A DNA stretch of 64,000 bases from a bacterium D16-56 (lineage in GTDB: Bacteria > Bacillota > Clostridia > Lachnospirales > Lachnospiraceae). The translations under genes and the position numbers were made by a program. Under the pieces are notes generated by a model. It saw nothing but the letters and a program-made list of their open reading frames with translations. It made no database searches and was not told where the DNA came from. The stretch's first letter is position 1, and every line of letters begins with the position of its first letter. The stretch covers positions 1-64,000 of the forward strand of contig RAYY01000027.1 of assembly GCA_003611875.1 (NCBI GenBank), read 5' to 3'. Shown piece by piece: positions 9,108 through 16,834 of this stretch.

Positions 9108-10511
9108 TTACAGGTTGAAACCGAAGTATTTTACTGCGTTGTTATAGCAGATTCCTTCCACAATCTTTTTCAGTGCCTTCTGATCATCCGGGTATTCTCC
9201 ATTTTCAACCCATCCGCCTAATAATTCGCACATAATTCTGCGGAAATATTCATGCCTGGTATAGGATAAGAAGCTTCTGGAATCCGTGAGCATTCCGATA
9301 AAGTTCCCCAGGCAGCCAAGGTTTGCTAGGCTGGTCATCTGTGCAGTCATACCTTGTTTGTGATCATTGAACCACCATGCAGAACCCTGCTGCAGCTTGC
9401 CTTCCGCAGACGGATCCTGGAAGCAGCCAAGGATTGTGCCGATGGAGGCATCATCATTGGGATTCAGGGAATAAATAATGGTCTTTGGAATTTCGTTGGT
9501 AGCGCTGAGGGCATTGAGGAAATCTGCCATCTGTGCGGACGGAGCATAATTGTTAATACAGTCAAAACCGGTATCCGGGCCTAACTGCTGGAACATGTAG
9601 GCATTATTGTCCCGCTTGCAGCCGTAATGGAGCTGCATAGCCCAGCCCAGACGATGATACTCCTTTGCTACAAACAGCATAAAGGCAGTTTTGTATTTTA
9701 ATTCTTCTTCCTTGCTGATCGGTTCTCCTGCAAGTCCTTTTGCAATAACAGCATCGATTTCCTGGTCTGAGGCAGGGGAGTACATGACATACTCTAAGGC
9801 ATGGTCAGATACACGGCAGCCCATGGAATGAAAGAAGTCCAGCCTGTTTTTCAGGGCTTCCTTCAGGGAGGAGAAATCTTTTATGGTGATGCCGCTGACC
9901 TGGGAAAGCTTTGCCATGTAAGAGGCATAATCAGGCTTTTCTACATTATTGGCCTTGTCTGGTCTCCAGGCCGGAAGTACCTGTACGTCAAAGGAGGAAT
10001 CCTCAGCGATTTTCTTATGCCATTCCAGGGAATCAACAGGGTCATCCGTAGTGCAGATCAAGGTTACATTGGAGGCTTTAATTAGGCTGCGGACAGACCA
10101 TTTGTTTTGAAGCTGTTCGTTGCACAGATTCCAGACCTCCTCCGCAGTATCTCCGCAGAGATGGCCTGTATAGCCAAAATAGCGCTGAAGCTCCAGATGG
10201 CTCCAATGATACAGCGGGTTGCCGATAAGCTTTTCCAAGGTCTCGGCCCACTTTTGGAATTTCTCCCGGTCAGTGGCATTGCCGGTGATGTATTTTTCTT
10301 CTACACCGTTGGAGCGCATCTGACGCCATTTGTAGTGGTCTCCGCCGAGCCATACCTGGGTAATGTTGTCGAATTTCCGGTCTTCTGCGATCTCCTGCGG
10401 ATTAATATGGCAGTGATAGTCCAGAACAGGCATTTTCTCCGCATAGTCGTGGAACAGCTTTCTGGCAGAGTCGGTTGACAGTAAAAAGTCCTTGTCCATA
10501 AATGCTTTCAT
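9108..10511 (-). CDS. uxaC: Glucuronate (uronate) isomerase
   Basis: 467 residues, normal for UxaC. It interconverts D-glucuronate/D-fructuronate and D-galacturonate/D-tagaturonate, the first intracellular step of hexuronate use. The N-terminus (KAFMDKDFLLSTDSARKLFHDYAEKMPVLDYHCHINP) holds the amidohydrolase-type HxH metal site. The ATG at 10511 follows AAGGAGG; a longer in-frame reading overlaps the regulator and is not supported. It lies 20 bases after the LacI-type gene on the same strand, so both are probably one transcript from the promoter at 11942-11970. No uxaB or uxuA/uxuB gene for the next steps is in the window other than uxaA. Confidence 0.96.
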   Translation of the reverse strand: MKAFMDKDFLLSTDSARKLFHDYAEKMPVLDYHCHINPQEIAEDRKFDNITQVWLGGDHYKWRQMRSNGVEEKYITGNATDREKFQKWAETLEKLIGNPLYHWSHLELQRYFGYTGHLCGDTAEEVWNLCNEQLQNKWSVRSLIKASNVTLICTTDDPVDSLEWHKKIAEDSSFDVQVLPAWRPDKANNVEKPDYASYMAKLSQVSGITIKDFSSLKEALKNRLDFFHSMGCRVSDHALEYVMYSPASDQEIDAVIAKGLAGEPISKEEELKYKTAFMLFVAKEYHRLGWAMQLHYGCKRDNNAYMFQQLGPDTGFDCINNYAPSAQMADFLNALSATNEIPKTIIYSLNPNDDASIGTILGCFQDPSAEGKLQQGSAWWFNDHKQGMTAQMTSLANLGCLGNFIGMLTDSRSFLSYTRHEYFRRIMCELLGGWVENGEYPDDQKALKKIVEGICYNNAVKYFGFNL

Positions 10512-10531
10512 TGGGATGATCCTCCTTTTAA

Positions 10532-11533
10532 TTAAAATTTCGTGGTTGCTCTTTTTATCAAATCGGCGGCAATGGTGGTCCGGCTTGGAACATTGCCTCC
10601 GTTGAAAACTCCCATAAGAGTGTTGATAGTAGTAGTGCACAAAGCTTCGATCTTACTGTCAATGGATGTGAGCTCTGGGTCTGTGCAGACAGCATAGCTG
10701 GAATTGTTGTAGCCGACAATGCTTAAATCGTCCGGAATGCTTCTGCCTGCGGCATGGGCATACTTGACTGCACCCACTGCCAAGGTGTCATCTGATGTAA
10801 GGACTCCGTCAAAGACAAGGCCGCCTGTGTGAAGCTTAATCAGCAGCTCCTTTGCTGAAAGAATATCCTTGGGACACTGATAAATATATTCTTCACGAAC
10901 AGGAAGACCACAGCCCTTCAGGGCATCTTCATAGCCCCTGCGCTTGTTCATGCCGCTGTAGGAATGACTGGTATAAAGATACAGGATGCTGCGGCAGCCG
11001 GAGGCGATCAGCAGCCCTGCGGCATTATGGGCGGCCAGGCGGTCGTCGCAAAGAGTAGAATAAACGTTCTCTCCTTCCAGATAACCATTGACCAGCATGA
11101 TGGGAAGCTCTTTGGCTGCATGGATAATATAGTCATTATCTTCAGGACGGTTTTCCACAAATTTGGAGCCTGCAAGAATAATGGCATCCACCTTTTTGGA
11201 ACGGAGCAGGTCAAAATATTTCTGCTTGGTCTCTAAAGAACTGCCGGTACAGCAAAGGATAGAGTCATAGCCAAAGCCGCGCAGTCCCTGCTCCAGATAA
11301 TAGATGGCGTGGGCCAAGTATGGATCTGAGGAATCGGAGCACATGATCCCAATGGTCTGGATCGTACCTAATCCCAGTCCGCGGGCAAATACATTGGGAG
11401 TATAGCCCAGCTGATCCATGACTTCCAGCACCAGGGCTCTGGTACGCTCGCTGACATTAGGGCTGCCGTTGAGGACGCGGGAAACCGTGGCAATGGAAAC
11501 ACCGGCTTTTCTCGATACGTCATAAATGTTCAT
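10532..11533 (-). CDS. LacI-family regulator of hexuronate genes
   Basis: 333 residues. The N-terminal HTH (NIYDVSRKAGVSIATVSRVLNGSPNVSERTR) is classic LacI, followed by a periplasmic-binding-like sensor domain. The ATG at 11533 follows GGAGGAAATC, and the protein then begins in the usual LacI manner; the upstream extension is spurious. It precedes uxaC and faces uxaA. Two near-identical palindromes, TGTAAGTGCTTACA and TGTAAGTACTTACA, each sit just after a promoter in the divergent region, so this protein is probably the repressor of both sides, relieved by a uronate-derived inducer (inference). Confidence 0.93.
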   Translation of the reverse strand: MNIYDVSRKAGVSIATVSRVLNGSPNVSERTRALVLEVMDQLGYTPNVFARGLGLGTIQTIGIMCSDSSDPYLAHAIYYLEQGLRGFGYDSILCCTGSSLETKQKYFDLLRSKKVDAIILAGSKFVENRPEDNDYIIHAAKELPIMLVNGYLEGENVYSTLCDDRLAAHNAAGLLIASGCRSILYLYTSHSYSGMNKRRGYEDALKGCGLPVREEYIYQCPKDILSAKELLIKLHTGGLVFDGVLTSDDTLAVGAVKYAHAAGRSIPDDLSIVGYNNSSYAVCTDPELTSIDSKIEALCTTTINTLMGVFNGGNVPSRTTIAADLIKRATTKF

Positions 11534-11615
11534 GATTTCCTCCACGCTGTGTACGCTTCGCAGCATATCGTACTCTGTCAGTATTGTATGTCCCGCTTTA
11601 TCGAGTACAAACATG

Positions 11616-11694
11616 GTATGGGTGAAGTGTTTTTTACCCGTCTGCCATTCTGCGCACGTTTCACAGCACTAACCAGTATGGGTGAAATGTTTTT
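11616..11694. repeat. Short direct repeat in the long leader of the LacI gene
   Basis: A 19-base sequence GTATGGGTGAAGTGTTTTT at 11616-11634 recurs at 11676-11694 with one change, exactly 60 bases apart. It lies in the roughly 380-base untranslated stretch between the promoter and the regulator start. No open frame or known RNA motif was recognised there. Confidence 0.6.
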
Positions 11695-11917
11695 CGTCTT
11701 TTCGTCTCTTTGCATTCCCGCGTGGCAGATGCTTCGGCAAGGTATAAATTTCAGGGAATAAATCACCCGATTACCTACTGCCAAGTATGTGCTCTGCTTT
11801 GCGGTATATCCAAAGGACATGACGACAGATTCGATCCTTGTTCGGTCAACATAGTCCGCTGCGCCATTTTAGGCGCTGGACTGTACATAATGGGGATGGA
11901 GCGGTGGTTGCTGTTGC

Positions 11918-11970
11918 TGTAAGTGCTTACAAATCAATCTTATTATACCCAGCCTGTTGGAATAATGCAA
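11918..11970 (-). promoter_or_regulatory. Minus-strand promoter and LacI-type operator for lacI-uxaC
   Basis: Read on the minus strand, TTGCAT (11965-11970) and TATAAT (11942-11947) are separated by 17 bp. The perfect palindrome TGTAAGCACTTACA (11918-11931) begins 10 bases after the -10. The palindrome matches the one on the uxaA side except at the centre, which is good evidence for a shared operator. Confidence 0.75.
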
Positions 11971-12021
11971 GGGTTTTATTGCCAATTTATATGATTTTTA
12001 GAAACAAAACCTTTATTTTAC

Positions 12022-12067
12022 TTGACTTATGCACAAGAATTATGTAAAATACGTGTAAGTACTTACA
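12022..12067 (+). promoter_or_regulatory. Plus-strand promoter and LacI-type operator for uxaA
   Basis: TTGACT (12022-12027), a 17-bp spacer, TAAAAT (12045-12050), then the palindrome TGTAAGTACTTACA (12054-12067) over the expected transcription start. The operator position would block initiation. Confidence 0.8.
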
Positions 12068-12163
12068 ATAAATCATACCGTTCATTACAATCCATGAAAA
12101 TCAATGGTACGACAGCAGTATCAGGAACACAGACATTTTAAAATCTGAATAAGGAGAAGAACC

Positions 12164-13645
12164 ATGCAGGATTTTATCAGGATTCACGAGAAGGATAATG
12201 TGGCAGTGGCGCTGCGCCCTATTAAAAAGGGAGAGGAATTGGCAGTGGGAGGCCATAAGGTGAAGACATTGGAGGAGATCCCTCAGGGGCATAAGTTTGC
12301 CTTAAGACTGGTAGCGGCAGGGGAGCCGGTGATCAAGTACGGTTTTTGTATCGGCAATGCCAAAGAAGATATTCCAGAGGGAGGATGGGTCCATGTGCAT
12401 AATCTGAAAACCGCATTGGGAGATCTTCTCACTTATCAGTATGAGCCTGCAGCATCTCCACTCAAAGAATCGGAGCATGCATTTTTTGACGGCTACAGAC
12501 GGGCTGACGGCAAGGCGGGAGTCCGCAATGAGATTTGGATCATCCCCACAGTGGGCTGTGTCAATTCGATTGCCAAGGCGCTTGAGAGGAAGGCGCAGAG
12601 GCTTGTGACCGGAACCGTGGAGGAGGTGATTGCATTTCCTCATCCTTACGGCTGCTCCCAGATGGGCGATGACCAGGAGTACACCAGAAGGGTACTGGCG
12701 GACATGGTTCATCATCCCAATGCAGGCGGTGTGCTGGTACTGGGCTTAGGCTGTGAGAACAGCAATATTCCTGTATTAAAGGAGTATATTGGGGAATATG
12801 ACGAACAGCGTGTGAAGTTTCTTCAGTGTCAGGATGTAGAGGACGAGCAGGAGGAGTCTATGAGGCTTTTGGAGGAGCTTGCGGTTTATGCAGGCGCTTT
12901 CAGCCGGGAAAAGATCGATGCCAGCGAGCTGATTATCGGCATGAAGTGCGGCGGCTCTGACGGGCTGTCAGGCATTACGGCAAATCCCACTGTGGGAGGC
13001 TTTTCCGATTTGCTGATTTCCAAGGGAGGGACTACCATTCTTACGGAGGTGCCGGAGATGTTTGGGGCGGAGACGATTTTGATGAATCGCTGCGAGACGC
13101 CGGAGCTGTTTGAACAGACGGTTTCCCTGATCAATGATTTTAAGAACTATTTTACCAGTCACAATCAGACTATTTATGAGAATCCATCGCCGGGGAATAA
13201 GAAAGGCGGCATTTCCACCCTGGAGGACAAGTCTTTAGGCTGTACCCAGAAGTCGGGAAGCGCCCCGGTGAAAGGTGTGCTTGCATATGGGGAGCCGGTG
13301 AAGGTCAAGGGACTGAATCTTTTGTCAGCGCCGGGAAATGATTTGGTGGCATCCACAGCCCTGGCAGTTTCAGGAGCGCATATTGTCTTGTTTACAACCG
13401 GTAGGGGAACCCCCTTTGCATCTCCTGTGCCTACAGTGAAGATTTCCAGTAATTCTAAGCTGGCAGGCCACAAGAATAACTGGATTGATTTTAATGCAGG
13501 GCGCATGGTGGAGGATAAGACAAAGGAGGAGCTTGCCCAGGAGCTGTTTGACTATGTGCTGGAGGTTGCCTCCGGGCGGAAGGTGAAGGCAGAGGAAGCT
13601 GGATTTCATGATATGGCGATTTTTAAACAAGGCGTTACTCTGTAG
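12164..13645 (+). CDS. uxaA: Altronate dehydratase, full-length (SAF + catalytic domains)
   Basis: 493 residues. It dehydrates D-altronate to 2-keto-3-deoxygluconate in the galacturonate branch. The N-terminal SAF-like domain (about 1-95) is joined to the large UxaA catalytic domain, seen in PHPYGCSQMGDD, GLGCENSN, KCGGSDGLSGITANP and TTGRGTPFASPVPTVKISSN. AAGGAGAAGAACC precedes the ATG. It is driven by the operator-controlled promoter at 12022-12067 and followed by the IclR regulator. Tagaturonate reductase (uxaB), which would make altronate, is not in this window. Confidence 0.95.
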   Translation: MQDFIRIHEKDNVAVALRPIKKGEELAVGGHKVKTLEEIPQGHKFALRLVAAGEPVIKYGFCIGNAKEDIPEGGWVHVHNLKTALGDLLTYQYEPAASPLKESEHAFFDGYRRADGKAGVRNEIWIIPTVGCVNSIAKALERKAQRLVTGTVEEVIAFPHPYGCSQMGDDQEYTRRVLADMVHHPNAGGVLVLGLGCENSNIPVLKEYIGEYDEQRVKFLQCQDVEDEQEESMRLLEELAVYAGAFSREKIDASELIIGMKCGGSDGLSGITANPTVGGFSDLLISKGGTTILTEVPEMFGAETILMNRCETPELFEQTVSLINDFKNYFTSHNQTIYENPSPGNKKGGISTLEDKSLGCTQKSGSAPVKGVLAYGEPVKVKGLNLLSAPGNDLVASTALAVSGAHIVLFTTGRGTPFASPVPTVKISSNSKLAGHKNNWIDFNAGRMVEDKTKEELAQELFDYVLEVASGRKVKAEEAGFHDMAIFKQGVTL

Positions 13646-13734
13646 GGTTTGGCTGTCAGAGGATTTTACAGTACAGGCAGCGGTCTGTATAGGCTGAATG
13701 GCTGTCTGCATAGAATAGAAGGGCGTGTGGGCAT

Positions 13735-14490
13735 ATGAAGCTGAATCGGACGACTCAGAGGACAGTGGAGATTCTTAAGCTGGTCTCAAAAAATCCGGAA
13801 GGAATTACACTAGATGAAATTTGTGAGAAATTAGAGCTTCCCAAGACCAGTGCCTATGATATTGTGACAACGCTGGCAGAGATGGGGATGGTCAACGTAG
13901 ACAAGGGGGTCCGTCAGCGCTATACCATCGGTTTGACGGCCTATCGGATCGGGATTCATTATACCAATAATCTGGATGTGATCGGAGTGATAGAACCAGA
14001 GCTGAGGGCATTTGCAAAGACGGTGGGAAAGACCGTATTCTTTGGGGTACGGTCAGATCATGAGGTGGTTTATATCTGCAAGTCAGAGCCAGAGAACCCG
14101 ATTATTACCACAGCCACAGTGGGTACGAAAAATCCCATATACTGCACCTCCCTGGGGAAGGCGATTTTGGCATACAGCGATGAAGATACCAGGCGTCAGG
14201 TTATGGCAAGGATCAAATTCCGCAAAAAAACTGAGAAAACGATTTTGAATAGAGAATTGCTGACGGCAGAACTGGATAAAGTAAGGAAACAGGGATATGC
14301 TTTGGACGCCAGAGAGCTGGAGGATCATATGGAGTGTGTAGGTGCGCCGGTGTTCGGGGCAGACGGCAGTGTGCTGGGCGCCATCAGCGTATCCAGTCTT
14401 TATAAGCCCACAGAGGATTATGAGGAGCTGGGTCAGATTGTGGCAGAGAAGGCTGCCGGGCTGTCAAAGCTTCTGGGATATATTAGATGA
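13735..14490 (+). CDS. IclR-family regulator (KdgR-like)
   Basis: 251 residues with an N-terminal winged helix (TVEILKLVSKNPEGITLDEICEKLELPKTSAYDIVTTL) and a C-terminal IclR ligand domain (TSLGKAILAYS). Members of this family next to KDG genes (KdgR) repress them and respond to 2-keto-3-deoxygluconate or its phosphate. It lies 89 bases after uxaA in the same direction and before kdgA, whose promoter carries two palindrome-like sites that could be its operators. Ligand and target are inferred from context. Confidence 0.9.
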   Translation: MKLNRTTQRTVEILKLVSKNPEGITLDEICEKLELPKTSAYDIVTTLAEMGMVNVDKGVRQRYTIGLTAYRIGIHYTNNLDVIGVIEPELRAFAKTVGKTVFFGVRSDHEVVYICKSEPENPIITTATVGTKNPIYCTSLGKAILAYSDEDTRRQVMARIKFRKKTEKTILNRELLTAELDKVRKQGYALDARELEDHMECVGAPVFGADGSVLGAISVSSLYKPTEDYEELGQIVAEKAAGLSKLLGYIR

Positions 14491-14493
14491 AAG

Positions 14494-14626
14494 GCAACTG
14501 TTCAGCAGATCTGCGTATTCCCTGCGCTGATTGCAAGAAAACGCAGAATGGCAGGCGTAAAATCCCTGGCTGCAGGCGATTTTTGATGGATTTCTGCTCG
14601 TAACGGTGAGAACGCGGAACAGCTGC
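14494..14626. repeat. Dispersed intergenic element with terminal inverted repeats, copy A
   Basis: The segment starts with GCAACTGTTC and ends with GAACAGCTGC, a 10-bp inverted terminal repeat with one mismatch. Its first 55 bases align with 29280-29335: shared blocks include GTTCAG, TCTGCG and CTGCGCTGA in the same order and spacing. It lies between the IclR gene and the kdgA promoter and codes for nothing obvious. It may be a miniature transposable element or a repeated structured RNA. Confidence 0.6.
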
Positions 14627-14648
14627 GGTGAAAAATAGCATTTTCCTG

Positions 14649-14723
14649 TTGACAAATCCGTTGGTAACTATTAATATGTAATTATAAAATTCGTATTTAT
14701 GAAATAGAATCGTATATACGAAT
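14649..14723 (+). promoter_or_regulatory. kdgA promoter with two palindrome-like operator sites
   Basis: TTGACA (14649-14654), a 17-bp spacer and TAATAT (14672-14677). Downstream are TTCGTATTTATGAAA (14690-14704) and TCGTATATACGA (within 14708-14723), two related dyads of the kind IclR/KdgR proteins bind. Both are placed to block transcription of kdgA. The neighbouring IclR protein is the obvious candidate ligand. Confidence 0.65.
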
Positions 14724-14747
14724 AAAAGAAAAGGAGAAGAAAACGCT

Positions 14748-15401
14748 ATGAAAAAAGAACAGGTATTGGCAAGAATGAAGGAGGACTGCCTGGTGGCAGT
14801 TGTCCGCGCAAAGGACATGGAGCAGGGGGAGAAGGTGGTAGACGCCATTATTGAGGGCGGTATCAACTTTATTGAGATTACCATGACCATGGATGAAGGG
14901 AATCCTGTTGATTTTATTGCCGCTATGGCAAAGAAATATAAGAATAATGACAAGGTTGTCATCGGAGCCGGCACTGTTCTGGATCCGGAGACAGCAAGAG
15001 CGGTTATCCTGGCAGGAGCCAATTATGTGGTAAGCCCGGGATTGAATGTGGATACCATTAAGCTCTGCAACCGCTATCGTGTTCCTATGCTGCCAGGTGT
15101 GATGACTCCTACTGAGGCGATTACGGCTTTGGAGGCTGGCTGCGATATTATTAAAATCTTTCCGGGCAACATTGTGGGACCGGCTGCTATCAGCTCCTTT
15201 AAGGGTCCGCTGCCCCAGGGTGAGTTTATGCCGTCCGGCGGTGTGGATGTGGATAACGTGGACAAGTGGATCAAGGCAGGCGCTTATGCAGTGGGAACCG
15301 GAAGCAGTCTGACAAAAGGCGCTAAGACCGGCGATTTTGCGGCAGTTACGGCAAAGGCGAAGGAATTTGTGGATGCTGTGGCAGCGGCTCGTGCCAAATA
15401 A
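14748..15401 (+). CDS. kdgA: 2-dehydro-3-deoxyphosphogluconate (KDPG) aldolase
   Basis: 217 residues, the normal size for a class I KDPG/KHG aldolase, which splits KDPG into pyruvate and glyceraldehyde-3-phosphate. Seen motifs: the Glu region IEITMTMD, GAGTVLDPETA, the Schiff-base Lys region CDIIKIFPG and the phosphate-binding MPSGGVDVDNVDKW. A strong AAGGAGAAG ribosome site precedes the ATG. With the following kinase it completes the lower hexuronate pathway. Confidence 0.95.
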   Translation: MKKEQVLARMKEDCLVAVVRAKDMEQGEKVVDAIIEGGINFIEITMTMDEGNPVDFIAAMAKKYKNNDKVVIGAGTVLDPETARAVILAGANYVVSPGLNVDTIKLCNRYRVPMLPGVMTPTEAITALEAGCDIIKIFPGNIVGPAAISSFKGPLPQGEFMPSGGVDVDNVDKWIKAGAYAVGTGSSLTKGAKTGDFAAVTAKAKEFVDAVAAARAK

Positions 15402-15441
15402 GGTATTCAAGGTTCAAAGCAGCGGTACTCGGGGAGCATGC

Positions 15442-15518
15442 CTTATTTACCAAATGAAGGGATATTGTCCTGAAATCATGAGAATATGTCGGCAAATTAT
15501 TTGACTCACGAGTATAAG
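15442..15518 (+). repeat. Dispersed intergenic repeat, copy A
   Basis: About 77 bases that align without gaps to 55773-55849. Shared blocks in order include TTATTT, CCAAA, GTCCTGAAAT, AATATGT, GCAAAT, ATTTG, CTCA and GTAT. Both copies lie between genes and code for nothing obvious. The two loci are otherwise unrelated. Confidence 0.65.
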
Positions 15519-15597
15519 AAGGGTATAAGAAAAAGAAAAGAGCAGCAGTTTGGGCAGTAGAACTGCTGTATCTAAAAAATAAAAGGAGAAGAAGATA

Positions 15598-16629
15598 ATG
15601 GCAAAGGTAGTAACCATGGGTGAGATCATGCTGAGGCTGTCCACCCCCAATAATGAGAAATTTATCCAGGCAGACGAGTTTGATGTAAATTATGGCGGAG
15701 GCGAGGCTAATGTGGCAGTGTCTCTGGCAAATTATGGGCATGATGTGGAATTTGTCACGGCGATTCCGGCCAACCCCATTGGAGATTGTGCGGTGGCAGC
15801 ATTGAGAAAATATAATGTCGGGACAAAGTTCATCTCCCGCAGCGGTGATCGTCTGGGGATCTATTTCCTGGAGACCGGTTCAGCCATGAGAGCTTCCAAT
15901 GTGGTTTATGACCGTGCGGATTCTGCCATTGCCTGTGCTACTGCTGATAAGTTTGACTTTGATGCAATTTTTGAGGGGGCAGACTGGTTCCATTTCACCG
16001 GCATTACTCCGGCTGTGTCGGATCTGGCGGCTGAGGTGACAGAGGCAGCCTGTAAGGCGGCAAAGGCTCATGGTGTGACCGTATCCGTGGACCTTAATTT
16101 CCGGAAGAAGCTGTGGTCCTCAGAGAAGGCACAGAAGGTTATGACCAATCTGATGCAGTACGTAGATGTATGTATCGGCAACGAGGAGGATGCAGAGAAG
16201 GTTCTGGGCTTTAAGCCGGGCAAGACGGATGTTACCTCCGGAGAGCTGGAGCTGGCTGGTTATGTGGATATCTTTAATCAGATGGCAGATAAGTTTGGCT
16301 TTAAGTATATTATCAGCTCCCTGCGTGAGAGCTTTTCCGCTTCCAATAACGGATGGTCTGCATGTATTATGGACGGAAAGACCCGTGAGTTCTATCATTC
16401 TAAAAAGTATTCCATCACGCCTATTGTGGACCGTGTAGGAGGCGGCGATTCCTTTGCGGCAGGTCTGGTGTGCGGGCTTTTGGACGGCAAGGATATGAAG
16501 GCAGCTTTGGAGTATGCGGTAGCTGCTTCTGCATTAAAGCATACCATTCCTGGTGATTTTAACCTGGTAACACGGGCAGATGTAGAGAATTTGGCTGGTG
16601 GAGATGGCTCAGGCCGTGTCCAGAGATAA
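15598..16629 (+). CDS. kdgK: 2-keto-3-deoxygluconate kinase (PfkB family)
   Basis: 343 residues. It phosphorylates KDG to KDPG, the substrate of the preceding aldolase. The N-terminus (MAKVVTMGEIMLRLSTPNNEKFIQ...NYGGGEANVAVSLANYG) and the C-terminal PfkB signature DRVGGGDSFAAGLV, with the catalytic Asp, are clear. AAAAGGAGAAGAAG precedes the ATG. A terminator follows, so kdgA-kdgK form the expected pair, separated by a 196-base spacer that contains a dispersed repeat. Confidence 0.93.
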   Translation: MAKVVTMGEIMLRLSTPNNEKFIQADEFDVNYGGGEANVAVSLANYGHDVEFVTAIPANPIGDCAVAALRKYNVGTKFISRSGDRLGIYFLETGSAMRASNVVYDRADSAIACATADKFDFDAIFEGADWFHFTGITPAVSDLAAEVTEAACKAAKAHGVTVSVDLNFRKKLWSSEKAQKVMTNLMQYVDVCIGNEEDAEKVLGFKPGKTDVTSGELELAGYVDIFNQMADKFGFKYIISSLRESFSASNNGWSACIMDGKTREFYHSKKYSITPIVDRVGGGDSFAAGLVCGLLDGKDMKAALEYAVAASALKHTIPGDFNLVTRADVENLAGGDGSGRVQR

Positions 16630-16710
16630 TAAAAATTGACAGGATAAAAGACATTATAGGAAGACAGCAGGAGATTTACAGACGGATCACTGCCGGTGTA
16701 GGACAGATGC

Positions 16711-16747
16711 AAAATGGCTAATTTCCGAAAATGAAATTAGCCATTTT
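16711..16747 (+). terminator. Terminator between the two kdgK-like genes
   Basis: AAAATGGCTAATTTC and GAAATTAGCCATTTT form a 15-bp perfect stem with a short loop and flanking A and T runs. Confidence 0.88.
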
Positions 16748-16834
16748 ATATATCATAGGGATTGACAGGATCTTCACAGGCAGTAATCATAGGAGTATAA
16801 TCGGAAAAGAATGGCTGCATGAAAGGAGAGGAAC

